The notes below the pieces were generated by a model. The model made no database searches, had not been told where the DNA came from, and worked only from the letters and a program-made list of their open reading frames with translations. Made by a program: the position numbers and the translations under genes. A stretch of DNA of 64,000 nucleotides from JABWCE01 sp964617955 (GTDB lineage: Bacteria > Bacteroidota > Bacteroidia > NS11-12g > UBA9320). Below, one piece after another: positions 42,613 through 50,964 of the stretch (within the stretch, counting starts at the first letter, position 1; each line of letters begins with the position of its first letter). The stretch lies in the NCBI GenBank assembly GCA_964617955.1, contig CAZTXB010000012.1, forward strand, positions 30,440-94,439, in the 5' to 3' direction.

Positions 42613-44286
42613 TTAAAACAACCCTGAAATCTTACCATCCTCATCCACATCAATGGCTTCTGCGGAGGGTATTTGTGGGAGTCCGGGCATGCGCATCATT
42701 TCACCGCAAACCGGGATAATAAACCCGGCACCCGTGGCAAATTCAAATTCACGTACGGTAATATGAAATTTTTCAGGTCTTCCAATCTTCTTTGGGTTGT
42801 CAGTGAGGGAGTACTGCGTTTTCGCCATACATATGGGGAGTTTGTCGAACCCCATTTTGTATATTTTCTTAAGATCGGTCACGGCTTTAGGAGCGTATTC
42901 AACCCCATCGGCGCCATAGATATTTTTTGCAATGGCTTCCAATTTATTTTCCACGGTATCATCCCAGTTATAGGTGGCTTTAAAATTTGAATAATTGCTT
43001 GCTATAGAATCGACTACTTTTTGAGCGATTTCTTTCATGCCTTCACCACCCTTCTCAAAGCCTGCACCCACCGCTATCGAAACACCCTTGGCTTCAACCA
43101 TCTGAATGAGCGTGCTCACTTCAGCCTCTGTATCGGCATAAAACTTATTGATGACTACCACAGGCGGTATGCCGAACCCCTTCATATTTTCGAGGTGGCG
43201 CTCCAGGTTGCAAAATCCTTTTTTAAGGGCTTCAACATTTTCATTTTTCAATTCCTTTACATCCACGCCGCCATGGTATTTCAGCGCCCGTATAGTAGCA
43301 ACTATCATCACGCACTTTGGTGTAAAACCGGCGTATCCGCATTTGATGTTCAGAAATTTTTCAGCTCCAAGATCCGCACCGAAACCGGCCTCAGTCACTA
43401 CGTAGTCAGAGAGTGACATTCCCATTTTTGTAGCCAGAATGGTGTTGGTTCCCTGAGCTATATTGGCGAAAGGTCCCCCGTGAATAATGACCGGGTTGCC
43501 TTCGAGTGTTTGAACGAGGTTTGGCTTGATGGCGTCTTTTAACAACGCAGCCATCGCACCGTGTGCTTTTAATTGGCGTGCAAATACAGGTTCACCACTG
43601 TAAGTGTTACCTATATATATATTGCCACATTTATCTTTTAAATCTTTAAGGTTTTTCGACATACATAAAATAGCCATTACCTCAGAGGCTGCGGTAATGT
43701 TAAATCCCGATTCGCGCGGCATTCCCCCGCCTTTACCGCCGAGAGCAATCACATTTTGCCTCAAAGCGCGGTCGTTCATATCCATCACCCTTTTCCATAC
43801 GACGGTACGTGGGTCGATGTTTAAATTGTTTTCGGCTTTATTCTGTATGTTATTGTCAATGAGGGCAGCTAACAAATTATTGGCCTTTTCAACGGCCGAA
43901 AAATCACCAGTGAAGTGGAGGTTTATATCCTCCATTGGGATGACCTGGCTGTATCCCCCTCCGGCGGCACCGCCTTTCATGCCGAATACCGGACCCAGTG
44001 ATGGCTCGCGTAGCACCGCCACTGCTTTTTTGCCAATTTTGTTTAAGCCTTCGGTTAATCCAATCGTCATGGTGGTTTTGCCTTCTCCTGCAGGAGTGGG
44101 ATTAATGGCAGTTACCAGAATTAGGTTGCTCTGTTTTATTTTATCCTCATTGATGAGCTCCAACAGGAGTTTTGCTTTGTGTTTTCCGTAATACTCCAAA
44201 TCATCAATCGGGATGTTTAATTTTTCGGCAATAAGTTTAATGTGGTGAGGGGTGGTGGCTTGCGCAATTTCTATATCTGATAACAT
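42613..44286 (-). CDS. fhs: Formate-tetrahydrofolate ligase
   Basis: 557 aa from the ATG at 44286, the standard length. An in-frame start 93 bp further up would add a non-homologous extension. The enzyme makes 10-formyl-tetrahydrofolate from formate, THF and ATP in cytoplasmic one-carbon metabolism. The nucleotide-binding loop PTPAGEGKTT lies at residues 63-72. Other signatures are EPSLGPVFGMKGGAAGGGYSQV, LHFTGDFSAVEKANNLLAA, EAGFGADLGAEKF and the C-terminal CGEMMRMPGLPQIPSAE. Its last 134 bp are duplicated downstream around the ORF6N pseudogene. The real gene is intact. Confidence 0.97.
   Translation of the reverse strand: MLSDIEIAQATTPHHIKLIAEKLNIPIDDLEYYGKHKAKLLLELINEDKIKQSNLILVTAINPTPAGEGKTTMTIGLTEGLNKIGKKAVAVLREPSLGPVFGMKGGAAGGGYSQVIPMEDINLHFTGDFSAVEKANNLLAALIDNNIQNKAENNLNIDPRTVVWKRVMDMNDRALRQNVIALGGKGGGMPRESGFNITAASEVMAILCMSKNLKDLKDKCGNIYIGNTYSGEPVFARQLKAHGAMAALLKDAIKPNLVQTLEGNPVIIHGGPFANIAQGTNTILATKMGMSLSDYVVTEAGFGADLGAEKFLNIKCGYAGFTPKCVMIVATIRALKYHGGVDVKELKNENVEALKKGFCNLERHLENMKGFGIPPVVVINKFYADTEAEVSTLIQMVEAKGVSIAVGAGFEKGGEGMKEIAQKVVDSIASNYSNFKATYNWDDTVENKLEAIAKNIYGADGVEYAPKAVTDLKKIYKMGFDKLPICMAKTQYSLTDNPKKIGRPEKFHITVREFEFATGAGFIIPVCGEMMRMPGLPQIPSAEAIDVDEDGKISGLF
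42614..42747. repeat. Proximal copy (within fhs) of the 134-bp direct repeat
   Basis: This is the functional 3' end of fhs, identical base for base to 41594-41727. Outside these limits the two copies differ at once (CCT versus ACC on the left, TTC versus CTT on the right). Confidence 0.95.
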
Positions 44287-44537
44287 ATATTTTGGGATTT
44301 TTTTTAAAGCGTGCAAACTTAAGAAAAAATAAGCGCCATGTAAAACTATGAAAAACATTGATACCTGAAATTCATTCAAATCATAAAATCCTCGTCCCTA
44401 AATAAAAAATATGCCCTCTTTGCGCCTAAATTGAAAACAGGAAGTCATAATTAAAAGGGTAAAGAAGCCTAAACAGGGCCATATTTTTATCTGCCAGTCC
44501 TGTGTTGAATCTTTTTTTAAAATTTTATAAAATCTGG

Positions 44538-44568
44538 TTTGGTTTTTAGTTTAAAAATTCTACTTTTG
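44538..44568 (+). promoter_or_regulatory. Promoter of the rpsL ribosomal operon
   Basis: A -33 box TTTG (44538-44541), a 19-bp spacer and a -7 box TACTTTTG (44561-44568) match the Bacteroidota sigma-A consensus exactly. The start of transcription would fall near 44574, leaving about 27 nt before the rpsL ATG. The rest of the 314-bp gap back to fhs shows no other feature. Confidence 0.8.
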
Positions 44569-44600
44569 CAGTCCTTAAAAAAATTGTAGAGAAAAAGCAA

Positions 44601-44984
44601 ATGCCGACCATACAACAATTAGTCCGAAAAGGCCGCGTAGCACCAAAGTTCAAGAGCAAATCACCTGCCCTTGATTCCTGCCCACAGCGCAGGGGTGTAT
44701 GTACACGGGTTTATACGACCACTCCAAAAAAGCCGAATTCAGCCATGCGCAAAGTTGCAAGGGTGAGATTAACCAACAGCAAAGAAGTAAATGCCTACAT
44801 CCCAGGTGAAGGTCATAATCTTCAGGAACACTCCATTGTGTTAGTGCGTGGAGGAAGGGTAAAAGACTTACCGGGTGTGCGTTATCACATTGTTCGCGGT
44901 GCATTGGATACTGCGGGAGTAGAGGGTAGAAAGCAACGCCGTTCGAAATACGGAGCCAAACGACCTAAAGAGAAAAAATCATGA
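44601..44984 (+). CDS. rpsL: 30S ribosomal protein S12
   Basis: 127 aa. S12 sits at the decoding centre and helps monitor codon-anticodon pairing. Signatures are MPTIQQLVRKGR, the CPQRRGVCTRVYTTTPKKPNSAMRKVARVRLTN core containing the lysine (TTPKKPNS) tied to streptomycin response in other bacteria, and the RGGRVKDLPGVRYHIVRG loop. All positions look wild-type. It is the first gene of the long ribosomal run and overlaps rpsG by 4 nt (ATGA). Confidence 0.98.
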   Translation: MPTIQQLVRKGRVAPKFKSKSPALDSCPQRRGVCTRVYTTTPKKPNSAMRKVARVRLTNSKEVNAYIPGEGHNLQEHSIVLVRGGRVKDLPGVRYHIVRGALDTAGVEGRKQRRSKYGAKRPKEKKS

Positions 44985-45451
44985 GAAAGGCAAGAGCCAA
45001 AAAACGGATACAGACGCCCGACCCACGTTTTAACGACGTGTTAATATCGCGCTTCATCAATTGCATGATGCACGATGGCAAGAAAAATCAGGCCCGCAAG
45101 ATATTTTATGATGCCATTGACATCGTAGGTGGAAAATCACCAGAGGAAGAAGGGGTTGAGGTATTTCGCCGCGCCTTGAACAACGTGATGCCATCAGTGG
45201 AAGTAAAAGCGCGCAGGGTAGGGGGATCTACTTTTCAAATACCTACTGAGGTAAAGCCGGAACGCCGCGTTGCCTTAGGTACCAAATGGATGCTGACCTA
45301 TTGTCGCAAGCGCAATGAAAAATCCATGGCCGAGAAGTTGGCCGGGGAGATTCTTGCTGCAGCTAAAGGTGAAGGTTCATCGGTAAAGAAAAAGGAAGAT
45401 ACGCATAAAATGGCTGATGCCAATAAAGCCTTCTCTCATTTTAGAGCATAA
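44981..45451 (+). CDS. rpsG: 30S ribosomal protein S7
   Basis: 156 aa. S7 starts assembly of the 30S head by binding the 3' domain of 16S rRNA and lies near the E site. Signatures are MRKARAKKR, DPRFNDVLISRFINCMMHDGKKNQARKIFYDAI, NVMPSVEVKARRVGGSTFQIPTEV and the C-terminal KMADANKAFSHFRA. It is translationally coupled to rpsL by a 4-nt overlap. fusA follows 7 bp later. Confidence 0.98.
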   Translation: MRKARAKKRIQTPDPRFNDVLISRFINCMMHDGKKNQARKIFYDAIDIVGGKSPEEEGVEVFRRALNNVMPSVEVKARRVGGSTFQIPTEVKPERRVALGTKWMLTYCRKRNEKSMAEKLAGEILAAAKGEGSSVKKKEDTHKMADANKAFSHFRA

Positions 45452-45458
45452 TTTAATA

Positions 45459-47597
45459 ATGGCCAGAGATTTAAAATATACAAGAAATATAGGGATTGCC
45501 GCCCACATCGATGCCGGCAAAACCACTACAACCGAGCGTATTCTTTACTATGCGGGAGTAAACCATAAAATTGGGGAAGTACACGACGGTGCGGCTACGA
45601 TGGATTGGATGGCGCAGGAGCAGGAGAGAGGAATAACCATTACTTCAGCTGCTACTACCGTAGCCTGGAATTACCCAATGGTAGACGGAGCAAAAGTTCC
45701 TGAAACCAAAGAATACCACATTAATATCATTGACACACCGGGGCACGTTGATTTTACCGTTGAGGTGAATCGCTCTTTGCGTGTGTTGGATGGATTGGTG
45801 TTTTTATTTAGTGCGGTTGATGGTGTTGAGCCACAGTCCGAAACCAATTGGCGCCTGGCCAACAACTATAACGTAGCCCGAATCGGCTTCGTGAATAAGA
45901 TGGATCGCTCAGGGGCTGATTTTTTAATGGTGGTTAAGCAGGTTCGTGAAATGCTTGGCAGCAATGCCGTGCCTTTGCAATTGCCTATTGGAGCCGAAGA
46001 CGGATTCAAAGGGGTTGTGGATTTAATTAACTATCGCGGGATGATATGGAATGAGGCCGACAAAGGAATGACCTACAAAACCATTCCCATACCCGACGAC
46101 ATGATCGAAGAAGCCAACGAGTGGAGAGAAAAACTTCTGGAAGCGGTTTCTGAATACGACGATCGTCTAATGGAGAAATTTTTTGAAGATCCTGCCTCCA
46201 TTACAGAGAGAGAAATTCTTGACGCTTTGCGTTTAGCATGTCTCGATATGAAAATTGTACCTATGGTTTGCGGTTCTTCATTTAAAAATAAAGGTGTACA
46301 AACCATGCTTGATTTGGTAATGGAATTGATGCCAAGTCCGCTTGACAGAAAGGAAATTACCGGAACCAATCCCGATACCGAAGAAGAAGTAAGTCGCAAG
46401 CCTGACTTTAAAGAACCATTTGCCGCTCTTGCGTTTAAAATCGCCACCGATCCATTTGTTGGGCGTTTGGCTTTTATACGTGCGTATTCAGGTAAATTGG
46501 ATGCAGGCTCGTATGTATTAAATACACGCAGCGGAAACAAGGAACGCATATCGCGTATTTTCCAAATGCACGCCAACAAACAAAATCCTATCGAGTTTTT
46601 AGGTGCCGGAGATATCGGGGCCGCTGTAGGGTTTAAAGATATTAAAACCGGAGATACCCTTTGCGATGAGAAACATCCAATCGTTCTAGAAGCGATGAAT
46701 TTCCCAAAGCCGGTTATCGGATTGGCTATCGAGCCAAAAACACAAACCGATGCCGATAAGTTGGGAGTATCCTTGGGTAAATTATCCGAAGAGGATCCAA
46801 CCTTCCAGGTTAAAACAGATGAAGAAACAGGCCAAACCATTATCAGCGGAATGGGTGAGCTTCATCTCGAGATCATTGTAGACCGTTTGCGCAGAGAATT
46901 TAAAGTAGAAATAAACCAGGGCGCTCCTCAGGTTGCTTACAAAGAAGCACTTAAGGGAACTTTAAAACACCGTGAAGTGTTTAAGAAACAAACAGGTGGT
47001 AGAGGTAAATTTGCCGATATTCAATTTGAAATTTCTCCGGTTGATAGCGACTTTGTGGGAGAGGGACTTCAGTTTGTCAATCAAATTGTTGGAGGTGCTA
47101 TACCTCGTGAATTTATTCCTTCGGTTGAAAAAGGTTTTAGAGAGTCCATGAAAAATGGCGTACTCGCTGGATATCCGATAGAAACCATGAAGGTGCGTTT
47201 GTTTGATGGATCTTTCCACGCCGTTGACTCCGATTCAATATCCTTTGAATTGGCAGCCAAGCAAGGATTTAGAGATTCAGCCAAGCAAGCTACACCTTGT
47301 ATTTTGGAGCCTATCATGAAAATAGAAATCGTTACCCCAGCCGATTATATGGGCGATGTTCAGGGAGATTTAAACCGAAGAAGAGGACTTATTGAAGGAT
47401 TGGAAGAGAGAGCGGGTTCGCAAGTGATCAAAGGAAAGGTACCCTTGTCAGAAATGTTTGGTTACGTTACCACTTTGAGAACCATCACCTCAGGCCGTGC
47501 CACCTCATCTATGGAGTTTTCACATTACAGCGAAGTGCCAAGAAATATGGCCGATGAAATAATCGAGAAAGTTAAAGGAGTAAAAGCTAACGCATAA
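45459..47597 (+). CDS. fusA: Translation elongation factor G
   Basis: 712 aa from ATG 45459. An in-frame start inside rpsG is rejected because MARDLKYTRNIGIAAHIDAGKTT is the family's N-terminus. GTPase motifs are G1 AHIDAGKTT (residues 15-23), G2/G3 with ERGITITSAATT and DTPGHVDFTVEV, and G4 NKMDRSGAD. Domains II-V follow, with GMGELHLEIIVDRLRREFKVE and GDLNRRRGLIEGLE. EF-G moves tRNA and mRNA through the ribosome using GTP. It stands in the classical str position. No tuf gene follows it here. Confidence 0.98.
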   Translation: MARDLKYTRNIGIAAHIDAGKTTTTERILYYAGVNHKIGEVHDGAATMDWMAQEQERGITITSAATTVAWNYPMVDGAKVPETKEYHINIIDTPGHVDFTVEVNRSLRVLDGLVFLFSAVDGVEPQSETNWRLANNYNVARIGFVNKMDRSGADFLMVVKQVREMLGSNAVPLQLPIGAEDGFKGVVDLINYRGMIWNEADKGMTYKTIPIPDDMIEEANEWREKLLEAVSEYDDRLMEKFFEDPASITEREILDALRLACLDMKIVPMVCGSSFKNKGVQTMLDLVMELMPSPLDRKEITGTNPDTEEEVSRKPDFKEPFAALAFKIATDPFVGRLAFIRAYSGKLDAGSYVLNTRSGNKERISRIFQMHANKQNPIEFLGAGDIGAAVGFKDIKTGDTLCDEKHPIVLEAMNFPKPVIGLAIEPKTQTDADKLGVSLGKLSEEDPTFQVKTDEETGQTIISGMGELHLEIIVDRLRREFKVEINQGAPQVAYKEALKGTLKHREVFKKQTGGRGKFADIQFEISPVDSDFVGEGLQFVNQIVGGAIPREFIPSVEKGFRESMKNGVLAGYPIETMKVRLFDGSFHAVDSDSISFELAAKQGFRDSAKQATPCILEPIMKIEIVTPADYMGDVQGDLNRRRGLIEGLEERAGSQVIKGKVPLSEMFGYVTTLRTITSGRATSSMEFSHYSEVPRNMADEIIEKVKGVKANA

Positions 47598-47601
47598 GAA
47601 C

Positions 47602-47910
47602 ATGGTTAACCAGAAAATAAGAATTAAGCTAAAATCGTTCGATCACACCCTGATTGATAAATCGGCCGAGAAAATCGTTCGTTCTGTGAAAGCTACAGGA
47701 GCAGTGGTTAATGGGCCTATCCCTTTACCAACCGAAAAGCGTATATTCACTGTATTGAGATCGCCACACGTTAACAAAAAGGCGCGTGAGCAATTTCAAA
47801 CGTGTTCGTACAAGCGTTTGCTCGACATTTACAGTTCAACTGCCAAGACGGTAGATGCTTTGATGAAGCTTGAATTGCCAAGCGGAGTAGATGTTGAAAT
47901 AAAAGTGTGA
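47602..47910 (+). CDS. rpsJ: 30S ribosomal protein S10
   Basis: 102 aa. S10 binds the 30S head; in E. coli it also pairs with NusB in antitermination. Signatures are KIRIKLKSFDHTLIDKSAEKIV, GAVVNGPIPLPTEKRIFTVLRSPHVNKKAREQF and the C-terminal LPSGVDVEIKV. It follows fusA by 4 bp, so the str and S10 clusters are fused without a tuf gene or visible promoter between them. Confidence 0.98.
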   Translation: MVNQKIRIKLKSFDHTLIDKSAEKIVRSVKATGAVVNGPIPLPTEKRIFTVLRSPHVNKKAREQFQTCSYKRLLDIYSSTAKTVDALMKLELPSGVDVEIKV

Positions 47911-47935
47911 CAGTAATTAATTAGAAAAAATAATC

Positions 47936-48553
47936 ATGTTTGGAATAATAGGAAAAAAAGTAGGTATGACCAGCATCTTCGCCGACAGTGGTAAATTGAT
48001 ACCCTGTACGGTGATTGAGGCCGGACCATGCGTGGTGACCCAAATCAAAACCAAGGAAACTGACGGATACAGTGCAGTTCAATTGGGATTTGGCGATCGC
48101 AAGGTGAAAAATACACCCAAACCGCTGATAGGTCATTTTGCGAAAGCAAATACGGCTCCCAAAACCAAAGTTGTAGAATTTGCACATTTTGAAAGGGAAC
48201 TCAACCTAGGCGATTCATTGGATGTAAGTGGTTTCGAAGTAGGTGAGTTTGTGGATGTGATAGGCACTTCAAAAGGAAAGGGTTTTCAGGGTGTTGTAAA
48301 ACGCCATGGATTCTCGGGAGTTGGTGGAGCTACCCACGGGCAGCACAACCGCCTCAGAGCCCCCGGATCAATTGGTGCATCTTCATTTCCGTCAAAAGTA
48401 TTCAAAGGAATGCGAATGGGTGGAAGAATGGGCGGTGACCGTGTTAAAATAACCAATCTTGAAGTTTTGAAGGTAGACGCCGAAAATAATCTTCTGGTTG
48501 TAAAAGGTGCGGTACCTGGCTTTAACGGATCAATGGTAATAATAGAGAAATAG
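47936..48553 (+). CDS. rplC: 50S ribosomal protein L3
   Basis: 205 aa. L3 is an early 23S rRNA binder whose long loop approaches the peptidyl transferase centre. Signatures are MFGIIGKKVGMTSIF at the start, VDVIGTSKGKGFQGVVKRHGFSG, ATHGQHNRLRAPGSIGASSFPSKVFKGMRMGGRMG, and a VVKGAVPGFNGSMVII end. The standard S10 operon position follows rpsJ. Confidence 0.98.
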   Translation: MFGIIGKKVGMTSIFADSGKLIPCTVIEAGPCVVTQIKTKETDGYSAVQLGFGDRKVKNTPKPLIGHFAKANTAPKTKVVEFAHFERELNLGDSLDVSGFEVGEFVDVIGTSKGKGFQGVVKRHGFSGVGGATHGQHNRLRAPGSIGASSFPSKVFKGMRMGGRMGGDRVKITNLEVLKVDAENNLLVVKGAVPGFNGSMVIIEK

Positions 48554-48554
48554 T

Positions 48555-49184
48555 ATGAAGCTGAACGTAATAGACATCAAAGGTAACGATACCGGTCGCC
48601 AGATCGATTTGAAAGATGGCGTATTTGCCATCGAGCCAAACGACCATGCCATCTATTTGGATGTGAAGCAGTACTTGGCGCATCAGCGTCAGGGAACCCA
48701 CAAAACAAAGGATAAATCGGAAATAAGGGCTTCTACTAAAAAGATTAAGCGCCAAAAGGGAACCGGAACTGCACGTGCAGGAAGTTTAAAATCAGGAACC
48801 AGAGTAGGTGGAGGTAGAATTCACGGCCCAAGACCAAAGGATTATAGTTTTAAACTTAACAAAAAGTTAAAGCGCTTGGCGCGTATGTCGGCTTTAGCAT
48901 ATAAGTTAAAAGACAACAGCATCACCGTTATCGAGTCGTTTAATTTTGAAAAACCCAATACCAAAGAATTCAACGGGTTAATCAATACTTTAAACATGAA
49001 CGATAAACGCACTTTGTTTGTAGTTCCCGAATACAATAAGAATATACATCTTTCAGCCCGCAACATTGCCAAATCTGAGGTGATGGTGGCTTCTGATTTG
49101 AATACTTATCAAATCATGAAGGCTTCGAAGCTTGTATTAGTTGAGAATTCAGTATCAAAAATAGAAGAAGTTTTAACCGCCTGA
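48555..49184 (+). CDS. rplD: 50S ribosomal protein L4
   Basis: 209 aa. L4 binds domain I of 23S rRNA and its loop lines the peptide exit tunnel. Signatures are the loop KKIKRQKGTGTARAGSLKSGTRVGGGRIHGPRPKDYSFKLNKK and the ALAYKLKDNSITVIESF segment. In E. coli L4 represses its own operon, but I see no such leader here. It starts 1 bp after the rplC stop. Confidence 0.98.
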   Translation: MKLNVIDIKGNDTGRQIDLKDGVFAIEPNDHAIYLDVKQYLAHQRQGTHKTKDKSEIRASTKKIKRQKGTGTARAGSLKSGTRVGGGRIHGPRPKDYSFKLNKKLKRLARMSALAYKLKDNSITVIESFNFEKPNTKEFNGLINTLNMNDKRTLFVVPEYNKNIHLSARNIAKSEVMVASDLNTYQIMKASKLVLVENSVSKIEEVLTA

Positions 49185-49188
49185 TCAT

Positions 49189-49479
49189 ATGAGCATACTA
49201 AAACGTCCGTTGTTAACGGAGAAAATGACAAAAATTGCTGACAAAACAGCTCAGGTTGGCTTTGTAGTAGAAAAAACGGCCACCAAGGAAGAAATAAAGT
49301 CGGTAATAGAAAAAACGTATAACGTAGAAGTTGAGCGTGTAAACACGATTTTAGTGAGAGGAAAACGCAAGTCGCGTTTTACAAAATCAGGGGTAGTGAA
49401 TGGCAAAAAGCCAAACTACAAAAAGGCCATAATTCAATTGAAAGAGGGACAGAAGATTGATTTCTTTGAGAATATTTAA
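49189..49479 (+). CDS. rplW: 50S ribosomal protein L23
   Basis: 96 aa. L23 lies at the tunnel exit and is the docking site for trigger factor and SRP. Signatures are ILKRPLLTEKMTKIA, YTFVV-equivalent VGFVVEKTATKEEIKSVIEKTYNVEVERVNT, and the GKRKSRF...KKAIIQLKEGQKIDFF end. It starts 4 bp after rplD. Confidence 0.97.
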   Translation: MSILKRPLLTEKMTKIADKTAQVGFVVEKTATKEEIKSVIEKTYNVEVERVNTILVRGKRKSRFTKSGVVNGKKPNYKKAIIQLKEGQKIDFFENI

Positions 49480-49482
49480 GTC

Positions 49483-50307
49483 ATGGGAGTAAAAAGATTA
49501 AATCCGGTAACACCGGGAACACGATTCAGAATAGCCAATACATTTGAAGAGCTTACAGGTGCCAAACCTGAGAAGAGCTTAATTGTATCTATCAAAAAAT
49601 CAGGAGGACGTAACAACCAGGGAACCATGACCATGAGGTACATTGGTGGTGGTCATAAACGTCAATACCGTCTTATCGATTTCAAGCGCGATAAACACGG
49701 CGTTTCCGGAGAGGTTAAAAGTATAGAATACGATCCAAACCGCACCTGCTTTATTGCATTGATTGAATATGCAGATGGAGAAAAGAGATACATTCTTGCT
49801 CCTAACGGATTAAAAGTAGGACAAAGTATCGTATCAGGAAGCGGATCGGCACCAGAATTGGGCAACTCGCTTCCAATGAGTGAAATGCCATTAGGTAGCA
49901 TCATTCATAACATTGAATTAAATCCGGGTCAGGGAGGAAAAATTGTAAGAAGTGCAGGGTCCAGTGCCCAGCTAACCTCCAGAGACGGTAAATACGTCGT
50001 GGTTAAATTGCCTTCAAGTGAAACGCGTTTAGTGCTTTCAACCTGCTGTGCCACCATGGGTTCATTGAGCAACCCTGACCACAGTCTTGAAAACAAAGGA
50101 AAAGCCGGCCGTAACCGTTGGTTGGGACGTCGTCCAAGAACCAGACCTGCTGCGATGAATCCGGTGGATCACCCAATGGGAGGAGGAGAAGGACGTGCCA
50201 AAGGAGGGCAGGCCCGTACAAGAAAGGGAACCGGTCTTAAAGGTCACAAGACCCGCAACCCAAATAAGAGTTCAAATAAATTTATCATAGAAAGAAGGAA
50301 GAAATAA
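49483..50307 (+). CDS. rplB: 50S ribosomal protein L2
   Basis: 274 aa. L2 joins the subunits and supports the peptidyl transferase centre. Signatures are GRNNQGTMTMRYIGGGHKRQYRLIDFKR, RYILAPNGLKVGQ and the C-terminal NPVDHPMGGGEGRAKGG, which holds the histidine region long discussed for peptidyl transfer, then RKGTGLKGHKTRNPNKSSNKFII. Confidence 0.98.
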   Translation: MGVKRLNPVTPGTRFRIANTFEELTGAKPEKSLIVSIKKSGGRNNQGTMTMRYIGGGHKRQYRLIDFKRDKHGVSGEVKSIEYDPNRTCFIALIEYADGEKRYILAPNGLKVGQSIVSGSGSAPELGNSLPMSEMPLGSIIHNIELNPGQGGKIVRSAGSSAQLTSRDGKYVVVKLPSSETRLVLSTCCATMGSLSNPDHSLENKGKAGRNRWLGRRPRTRPAAMNPVDHPMGGGEGRAKGGQARTRKGTGLKGHKTRNPNKSSNKFIIERRKK

Positions 50308-50309
50308 TT

Positions 50310-50573
50310 ATGCCTAGATCGCTTAAAAAAGGTCCGTTTGTTGATGTAAAGCTTTTTCGAAAGATTGAAACCTTAAACGAGTCAAAGAAAAAAAATGTTA
50401 TAAAAACATGGAGTCGTCGATCCTTGATTACTCCTGATTTTATCGGGCATACTTTCGCTGTTTACAACGGAAATAAATTTATTCCTGTTTATGTAACAGA
50501 GAACATGGTGGGCCATAAATTAGGTGAATTTTCACCTACCCGTACATTCAAAGGTCACTCAGGAAACAGATAA
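50310..50573 (+). CDS. rpsS: 30S ribosomal protein S19
   Basis: 87 aa. S19 binds the 30S head with S13 near the A site. Signatures are MPRSLKKGPFVDVKLFRKIE, IKTWSRRSLITPDFIGHTFAVYNG and MVGHKLGEFSPTRTFKGHSG. rplV begins 1 bp after its stop. Confidence 0.98.
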   Translation: MPRSLKKGPFVDVKLFRKIETLNESKKKNVIKTWSRRSLITPDFIGHTFAVYNGNKFIPVYVTENMVGHKLGEFSPTRTFKGHSGNR

Positions 50574-50574
50574 T

Positions 50575-50943
50575 ATGGAAGCTATAGCTAAATTAAATAA
50601 TTGCCCTTTGTCGCCGCGCAAAATGCGTTTGGTGGTCGATCAAATTCGTGGGGAAAATGTAACCAAAGCCTTAAGCATCTTAAAGTTTAACCAAAAACAG
50701 GCCTATGCCTTATTGGTAGAAAAATTGTTGTTATCGGCCATTGCAAACTGGCAGTTAAAGAACGATGCCAAGATTGATGATGAAACAGGGTTGGTAGTAA
50801 AATCAGTTTTTGTTAACCAGGGAAGAACGATAAAAAGATTAAGTCCGGCGCCACAAGGTAGAGCATACCGTGTGCGCAAGCGCTCGAATCATATTACATT
50901 GGTTGTGGATGTAGTGGGGGAAACAGTTCAAGTTGAAGATTAA
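50575..50943 (+). CDS. rplV: 50S ribosomal protein L22
   Basis: 122 aa from ATG 50575. An in-frame ATG inside rpsS is rejected because MEAIAKLNNCPLSPRKMRLVVDQIRG is the natural start. L22 binds 23S rRNA and its hairpin lines the exit tunnel (VFVNQGRTIKRLSPAPQGRAYRVRKRSNHITLVV), the site linked to macrolide effects in other species. No unusual residue is seen. Confidence 0.97.
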   Translation: MEAIAKLNNCPLSPRKMRLVVDQIRGENVTKALSILKFNQKQAYALLVEKLLLSAIANWQLKNDAKIDDETGLVVKSVFVNQGRTIKRLSPAPQGRAYRVRKRSNHITLVVDVVGETVQVED

Positions 50944-50964
50944 TAAATGAATAGCAAGTAAAAA

